NCBI GenBank assembly: GCA_016177905.1
Contig: JACOUK010000076.1
Coordinates: forward strand, 1-9,202
Direction of reading: 5' to 3'
Length of the DNA stretch: 9,202 bases
Source of the DNA: Candidatus Spechtiibacteriota bacterium
Lineage (GTDB): Bacteria > Patescibacteriota > Minisyncoccia > Spechtbacterales > HO2-43-30
This document shows, one piece after another, positions 5,106-9,202 of the stretch (positions within the stretch are counted from its first letter, which is position 1; every line of letters starts with the position of its first letter). The notes beneath the pieces were generated by a model. It saw nothing but the letters and a program-made list of their open reading frames with translations. It was not told the DNA's origin and did no database searches. The translations under genes were made by a program, and so were the position numbers.

Positions 5106-5187
5106 CACGAATGGCGCGAATATTTATGCGAATTTACAAATATTCGAATATTCGGACATTCGCATAAAAATTCGTAAATTCGTGTTA
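5103..5187. repeat. 85-bp nested palindrome of ATTCG words between kinase and receiver
   Basis: TAACACGAAT (5103-5112) pairs perfectly with ATTCGTGTTA (5178-5187). Inside, 17-base arms at 5117-5133 and 5158-5174 pair with one mismatch. The centre AATATTCGAATATT (5139-5152) is a perfect 14-bp palindrome. All share an axis at about 5145. The right half is built on 8-nt words ATTCGNNN (starts 5142, 5150, 5158, 5170, 5178, with four extra A). The left end includes the kinase stop codon and the right end is 7 bases before the receiver ATG. No T-run follows, so the element would be transcribed as a long hairpin within the operon. Confidence 0.8.
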
Positions 5188-5194
5188 CAAAACT

Positions 5195-5563
5195 ATGAAA
5201 AAAATTTTATTTATTGAAGACGAACCAAATCTTCAAAAGACTGTTGGAGAAATTTTGCGGGCAGAAGGCTTTGAGATTCTGGAGGCGACTGACGGAGAAG
5301 CCGGAATTTTGCTCGCAAAGGCCAGACATCCGGATATTATTTTGCTTGACATTATTCTTCCCAAGAAAGACGGCTTTGAGGTGATGAAAGAGCTGAAGGA
5401 GGATCCAGAAACCGCGCGCAGTAAGATTATTGTGCTTACGAATCTCGAAAGTTCGTCCGACGTGGAAAGGGCGCTTGCTCTGGGTGCCACGACGTATCTT
5501 GTGAAAGCAAACTATAATTTGGAAGATGTGGTCGCAAAAATTAAGCAAATCCTCGGCGAATAG
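5195..5563 (+). CDS. Stand-alone response regulator receiver (CheY-like)
   Basis: The 122-residue protein is a single receiver domain with no output domain. The acidic pocket is E8-D9, the phospho-acceptor is D52 (LLDIILPKKDG), the switch residue is T82 (VLTNLES), and the conserved lysine is K104 (YLVKAN). Such single-domain regulators act by protein-protein contact, as in chemotaxis and PilG/PilH-type pilus control. It follows the histidine kinase, its likely phosphodonor, after the 85-bp palindrome, and is 14 bases ahead of the pilus ATPase gene. That order suggests it affects pilus assembly; no sequence motif proves this. There is no Shine-Dalgarno site before the ATG, so translation may depend on coupling or a leaderless transcript. 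Confidence 0.93.
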   Translation: MKKILFIEDEPNLQKTVGEILRAEGFEILEATDGEAGILLAKARHPDIILLDIILPKKDGFEVMKELKEDPETARSKIIVLTNLESSSDVERALALGATTYLVKANYNLEDVVAKIKQILGE

Positions 5564-5577
5564 ATTTTTACGCGCGC

Positions 5578-7329
5578 ATGCATGTAAGTCCAGAACAACT
5601 AAAGGCCTTCCTTCTCGATTCCGAACTTGCCACAAAAAAGCAGGTGGAAGCAGCGGAGAAAAAGGCGGCAACCTCCAAGCAGAAACTGGGGGATGTTTTG
5701 GTTTCGGAGGGCGTCATTTCCGGCGAGCAACTCATTAAGCTCGAGGCGTATATTCTCGGGATTCCGTATGTAAATATCGAGAAAGAGATTATTGACCCTC
5801 AAGCTCTAAAAGTTATTCCCGAACCAATCGCGCGCAAGCACAACATTATCGCGTTTAAGAAGGCGGAGGGAACCCTCGAAGTCGCGATGCTTGATCCGGA
5901 GGATCTTCAAACCATAGATTTTATCAAGAAAAAGTCGAACCTCAAAATTTTGCCAAGACTCACGAACAAAGAAAGCATCAAGAGCGCGTTGCGCCAGTAC
6001 GAGGAGAGCTTACGAGCGGAGTTCGGGGAGCTCATCGAAAAAGAGTCCCAAAGCGTAAAAGTTGTAGCAGAAGAGGCGGGAGAAACGGAGGAGCAGTCGC
6101 TTCAAAAACAGGCCGAGGAAGTTCCAATCATAAAAATTGTTGATGCTATTTTGCGCCACGCGGTGACGCAAGGCGCGTCCGATATCCATATCGAACCGCA
6201 AGAAAAAGAGGTCTTGACACGGTATCGTATCGACGGCATACTCCACGACGCGATGACTCTTCCATTCGCAGTGCTTTTGGGCATTGTCGCGCGCATCAAG
6301 GTGCTGGCGGAACTCAAACTCGATGAGCATCGGCTTCCTCAAGACGGGCGTTTTAAGATTGAAACGGAAGATTATCGAGTTTCATTTCGCGTTTCGATTT
6401 TGCCGGTCTATAACGGAGAAAAGGTTGTGATGCGGCTGCTTCGGGAAAACGTGAAAGGATTTACTCTTGAAACTCTTGGATTTGGCGGAGAGGCGCTCGA
6501 GAAAGCGCATAAAAATTTACGAAGACCGGTCGGCATGCTTTTAGTGACTGGACCTACGGGATCCGGAAAGACCACGACACTTTATACAATGATGGATATC
6601 ATCAATACCCCCGGCGTCAATATCTCCACTATCGAAGATCCGATTGAATACCGGATGCCCCGGATCAATCAGACGCAAGTTCGTCCCGATATCGGACTTA
6701 CATTCGCGAATGGGCTGCGGTCTTTGGTGCGGCAAGATCCGGATGTTATCATGGTTGGAGAAATCCGGGATTCAGAGACCGCGTCGCTTGCGATTAACGC
6801 GGCGCTCACCGGGCATTTAGTGCTCTCGACTCTTCACACGAATAGCGCCGCCGGCGCTTTGCCTCGACTTCTTGATATGGGAGCAGAGCCGTTTCTTATC
6901 GCCTCAACGGTAAATTTAATTATCGCCCAACGGCTTGTGAGAAAATTATGTCCTGATTCCCGAGACAAATACAAACTCACGGCCGAAGAATTAAAGGATG
7001 TCGGAATATACATTGATGATGGGCGCGTGATGTCGTTTCTGCATAAGAATAAGATTGTGGAGCCAACAAAAAAATGGGGAGACTTGGAGTTTTATCGCGC
7101 AAAGCCTTCAAAGGCCTGTCCGGATGGGTATAAGGGGAGAGTTGGAATTTATGAAGTGTTGCAAGTTACGGAGTCGATAAAAAATCTTATAACTGGCCGC
7201 GCGACGTCAGACGATCTTGAAAAGCAGGCGCGAAAAGAAGGAATGCTGACAATGGCAGAGGATGGGATTACCAAGGCGGCTCAAGGGATTACTTCTATAG
7301 AAGAAGTTTTGCGTGTTACACGCGAATGA
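5578..7329 (+). CDS. pilB: Type IV pilus extension ATPase, PilB/GspE family
   Basis: The 583-residue secretion ATPase begins with an MshEN/T2SSE_N-type domain (about 1-140, including KLGDVLVSEGVISGEQL at 36-52). An acidic linker (150-180) follows, then the N2 and ATPase domains. Motifs are Walker A GPTGSGKT (325-332), Asp box IEDPIEYRM (352-360), Walker B DPDVIMVGEIRD (387-398) with E395, and His box GHLVLSTLHTN (412-422). It hydrolyses ATP as a hexamer under the membrane to drive pilin polymerisation. The usual four-cysteine zinc site is half lost: the first pair is CPDS (C458, S461) and the second is S511-K-A-C514. The c-di-GMP-type motif of the N domain is also incomplete (Arg replaced by K36; expected Gln replaced by I59). 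The pilC start overlaps the stop by four bases. PilB is favoured over a type II secretion GspE by context. Confidence 0.95.
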   Translation: MHVSPEQLKAFLLDSELATKKQVEAAEKKAATSKQKLGDVLVSEGVISGEQLIKLEAYILGIPYVNIEKEIIDPQALKVIPEPIARKHNIIAFKKAEGTLEVAMLDPEDLQTIDFIKKKSNLKILPRLTNKESIKSALRQYEESLRAEFGELIEKESQSVKVVAEEAGETEEQSLQKQAEEVPIIKIVDAILRHAVTQGASDIHIEPQEKEVLTRYRIDGILHDAMTLPFAVLLGIVARIKVLAELKLDEHRLPQDGRFKIETEDYRVSFRVSILPVYNGEKVVMRLLRENVKGFTLETLGFGGEALEKAHKNLRRPVGMLLVTGPTGSGKTTTLYTMMDIINTPGVNISTIEDPIEYRMPRINQTQVRPDIGLTFANGLRSLVRQDPDVIMVGEIRDSETASLAINAALTGHLVLSTLHTNSAAGALPRLLDMGAEPFLIASTVNLIIAQRLVRKLCPDSRDKYKLTAEELKDVGIYIDDGRVMSFLHKNKIVEPTKKWGDLEFYRAKPSKACPDGYKGRVGIYEVLQVTESIKNLITGRATSDDLEKQARKEGMLTMAEDGITKAAQGITSIEEVLRVTRE

Positions 7330-8585
7330 TCTATTCCTACAGCGCAAAAAATTTACAAGGGGAGAATGTGAGCGGTTCGATGGAAGCAAAAGACAAAGTT
7401 GGAGTTGCCCGGGCTCTTCGGAGGCAAGGATTTGTGCCGGTTCATATAGAAGCAAAGGAGGCGGCTTCTCGGAAGGCGGATGGAGGAGAGAAAGAGGCGA
7501 TAAAGCAAATCACAAATCTAAACATCAGAGGAATCTTCGATGCTCTCCGAGGCGTGGCGCTTGTGGATAAGATGATGTTCTCCAAGCATCTTTCAGTGAT
7601 GATGTCCGCGGGAGTGCCGGTGACGCGAGCGCTTGAGGTTTTAAGTCGCCAAACAACGAACGTGCGATTCCGTAGCGCCATTCTCCAAGTCGCCGAGGAC
7701 GTAAGAAGAGGAAAACAATTTGCTGATTCTCTCGCGCGTTTTCCCGGGATTTTTGATACTCTGTACGTAAGTTTGGCGCGCTCCGGGGATGTCGCCGGGA
7801 ATCTTCCCGAAGTTCTCGCTTTGCTCGCGGAGCACCAGAAGAAAGAGCACGAATTAAAATCTCGCGTGAAAGGGGCGCTTATGTACCCGCTCGTTATCGT
7901 TATCGCGATGGGGGGCGTGGGCGCCCTTATGATGACATTTGTGGTTCCAAAGCTCGCGGCAATTTTTGAAGAACTGAACGTCCCATTGCCATTGCTCACC
8001 CAGCTTATCATTGGCGTGAGCAAAGCCATTAGGAACTATTGGATTTTTTTCATTATTTTATTGCCGGCATTTGTTTTTCTCTTCAAAAAACTGATGGCCG
8101 CCACATACGGGCGTTCTTTTCTTTCCTGGTTATTTTTACACGCTCCTATTCTGCGGCCAATAACGCAAAAGGTGAATTCTGCCCTTTTCGCACGGACCCT
8201 TTCTTCTCTTATCGAAGGAGGAGTTCCTATTCTTGACGGGCTTTTGATTACGCGCGACACGCTGGGAAATTTATATTACAGGCAAAGCGCGGAGAAAATA
8301 TACGAAGAGGTCAAGGGCGGAGGATCTCTTTTTGAAGCGCTCCAGCGCTTTGAGGGTATTTTCCCGGGACTTGTTGTTCAGATGGTGCGCGTCGGGGAGG
8401 AGACCGGCTCGCTTGGAGACATGCTCAAGCGTATTGCCGAGTTTTACGAAGAAGAAGTGAATAGCACGACAAGAAATCTTTCCTCCATCATTGAGCCGAT
8501 ACTGATGATTGTGATCGGGGCTGTTGTCGGCGTGTTCGCGATTTCTATGATCCAGCCAATGTACAGTGTTATGAATCAGTTATGA
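7326..8585 (+). CDS. pilC: Type IV pilus inner-membrane platform protein, PilC/GspF family
   Basis: The 419-residue protein has two T2SSF domains (about 84-209 and 286-408) and three main TM segments (about 186-207, 237-254, 388-409). Its N-terminus (YSYSAKNLQGENVSGSMEAKD) is the usual start of the family, and the duplicated motif is visible as LARSGDVAGNLPEVL and VRVGEETGSLGDML. PilC anchors the pilus motor in the cytoplasmic membrane and links PilB to pilin assembly. The ATG overlaps the pilB stop as ATGA, and its own stop overlaps the next ATG in the same way, so translation is probably coupled through the operon. No Shine-Dalgarno site is seen. Length is close to the normal 400-410. Confidence 0.95.
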   Translation: MIYSYSAKNLQGENVSGSMEAKDKVGVARALRRQGFVPVHIEAKEAASRKADGGEKEAIKQITNLNIRGIFDALRGVALVDKMMFSKHLSVMMSAGVPVTRALEVLSRQTTNVRFRSAILQVAEDVRRGKQFADSLARFPGIFDTLYVSLARSGDVAGNLPEVLALLAEHQKKEHELKSRVKGALMYPLVIVIAMGGVGALMMTFVVPKLAAIFEELNVPLPLLTQLIIGVSKAIRNYWIFFIILLPAFVFLFKKLMAATYGRSFLSWLFLHAPILRPITQKVNSALFARTLSSLIEGGVPILDGLLITRDTLGNLYYRQSAEKIYEEVKGGGSLFEALQRFEGIFPGLVVQMVRVGEETGSLGDMLKRIAEFYEEEVNSTTRNLSSIIEPILMIVIGAVVGVFAISMIQPMYSVMNQL

Positions 8586-9202
8586 AGCACTCTGGGGTTA
8601 CACTCGTTGAGTTTTTGGTTGTCCTTGGAATATCGGCGATACTCGTCGGTATTTCCGGGGGAGTTTATTTTACCTTTTTGAAAAGAAGCAGTATTGAGAC
8701 CGAGGCGCGGAAAATCGCGAGCGTCTTATATCTTGCGCGCAATCAAACATTAGCATCGGAAAACGAACAAAGTTTTGGCGTGCGCTTTATAAGTTCCACC
8801 GGAGAATATATTCTTTTCCCCGGCACGTCATTTAATCCTTCAGATCAAGAAAATAAGCAATTCCGCCTGCCTTCGCAGATTTTTATTGATTCTGTCCAGC
8901 TTCAAGGAGGAGGAGATGATGTGATGTTCAGTCGTTTAAGCGGGGCGACCTCTCAATACGGGTTTGTGCAATTGAAAGATCGAAAAGATACATCTTTGGC
9001 GCAAGTACTTTGCATAGATTCATCTGGCGCTCTCGAGACCCGGACAGCATGCCCCGAAGCTACTTTGGAGTACACCGGAGCGGCAACAAGCGGAGATCTT
9101 GCTTCATTTCCTTCAAACGCGGGATGGGGAGACCCCGCGCAAAGTTTTATCGTGGGATTGCAAAATATCTCCGTGCGCGAGGTTCAGCTTTATGTGAGAA
9201 AA
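8582..9202 (+). CDS. Type IV prepilin / minor pseudopilin, GspH/FimT-like, 3' end missing
   Basis: An open frame of 207 codons runs to the window edge. A very short leader, MKHSG, is followed by VTLVEFLVVLGISAILVGISG. Cleavage by PilD-type prepilin peptidase is expected after G5. Glu at +5 (E10) is present, but +1 is Val (V6) rather than the usual Phe. The hydrophobic stretch is the N-terminal alpha helix that packs into the pilus core. The segment with EARKIASVLYLARNQTLA (42-59) resembles GspH/FimT minor pilins, followed by a beta-rich globular head with two cysteines (LCIDSSG and TACPE). It overlaps the pilC stop by four bases. It is probably a minor pilin that primes assembly, not the major subunit. 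The stop lies beyond position 9202. Confidence 0.88.
   Translation, partial: MKHSGVTLVEFLVVLGISAILVGISGGVYFTFLKRSSIETEARKIASVLYLARNQTLASENEQSFGVRFISSTGEYILFPGTSFNPSDQENKQFRLPSQIFIDSVQLQGGGDDVMFSRLSGATSQYGFVQLKDRKDTSLAQVLCIDSSGALETRTACPEATLEYTGAATSGDLASFPSNAGWGDPAQSFIVGLQNISVREVQLYVRK

Noticed and set aside
5103..5187. Intrinsic terminator between kinase and receiver
   Set aside because: The stem is AT-rich, much longer than terminators, and has no T-run after it; the receiver also lacks a clear promoter of its own.
7442..8029. 195-codon minus-strand open frame
   Set aside because: It is antisense to pilC, whose protein is clearly conserved; the antisense product resembles nothing and has Ser/Arg-rich shadow composition.
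7326..8585. Recoded TGA (glycine) genetic code
   Set aside because: pilB and pilC both end in TGA at conserved C-terminal lengths, with the next ATG overlapping, so TGA is a stop here.

Overview
The window looks like a chromosomal piece of a small-genome member of the Candidate Phyla Radiation (Patescibacteria, most likely Parcubacteria-like). This is an inference from gene content and style. A repetitive surface protein carries 'GNVGIGT' repeats, there is a minimal type IV pilus operon, genes are tightly packed with ATGA overlaps, Shine-Dalgarno sites are almost absent, several promoters place the start codon at or near the transcript 5' end, and gene borders hold short palindromic 'word' repeats. 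TGA acts as a normal stop at the pilB/pilC and pilC/pilin junctions, so the recoded-TGA lineages (Gracilibacteria/SR1) are unlikely. No ribosomal RNA or marker protein in the window fixes the lineage.

Layout. Positions 1-1354 (minus) hold the N-terminal 451 codons of a large secreted fibre-like protein that runs off the left edge. It diverges from a YmdB-type cyclic-nucleotide phosphodiesterase (1432-2259, plus). An HU-type nucleoid protein follows (2401-2673, plus). A perfect 40-bp palindromic terminator (2716-2755) separates HU from two minus-strand tRNA genes, Gly(TCC) and Pro(TGG). Next is an orphan multi-pass membrane protein with paired Asp/His motifs (3050-4042, minus), which shares a compact divergent promoter region with the histidine kinase to its right.

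From 4152 rightward everything is on the plus strand and reads as one signalling and pilus-assembly unit: a two-TM histidine kinase, a stand-alone receiver protein, a PilB/GspE-type extension ATPase, a PilC/GspF-type inner-membrane platform protein, and a GspH/FimT-like prepilin cut by the right edge. The kinase and receiver probably control pilus assembly or motility, judged from position only.

The most unusual content is non-coding: three elements built from 7- or 8-nt words. One (85-119) is read in frame inside the surface-protein gene. One (2336-2394) is an interrupted palindrome just before HU. One (5103-5187) is an 85-bp nested palindrome filling the kinase-receiver gap. The first two share a heptamer plan, including a GCTCA variant in the third word. 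They look like members of a class of miniature repeat that tolerates insertion into genes. Other structures are a leader with competing hairpins ahead of the tRNAs and a 16-bp GC-rich palindrome after HU.
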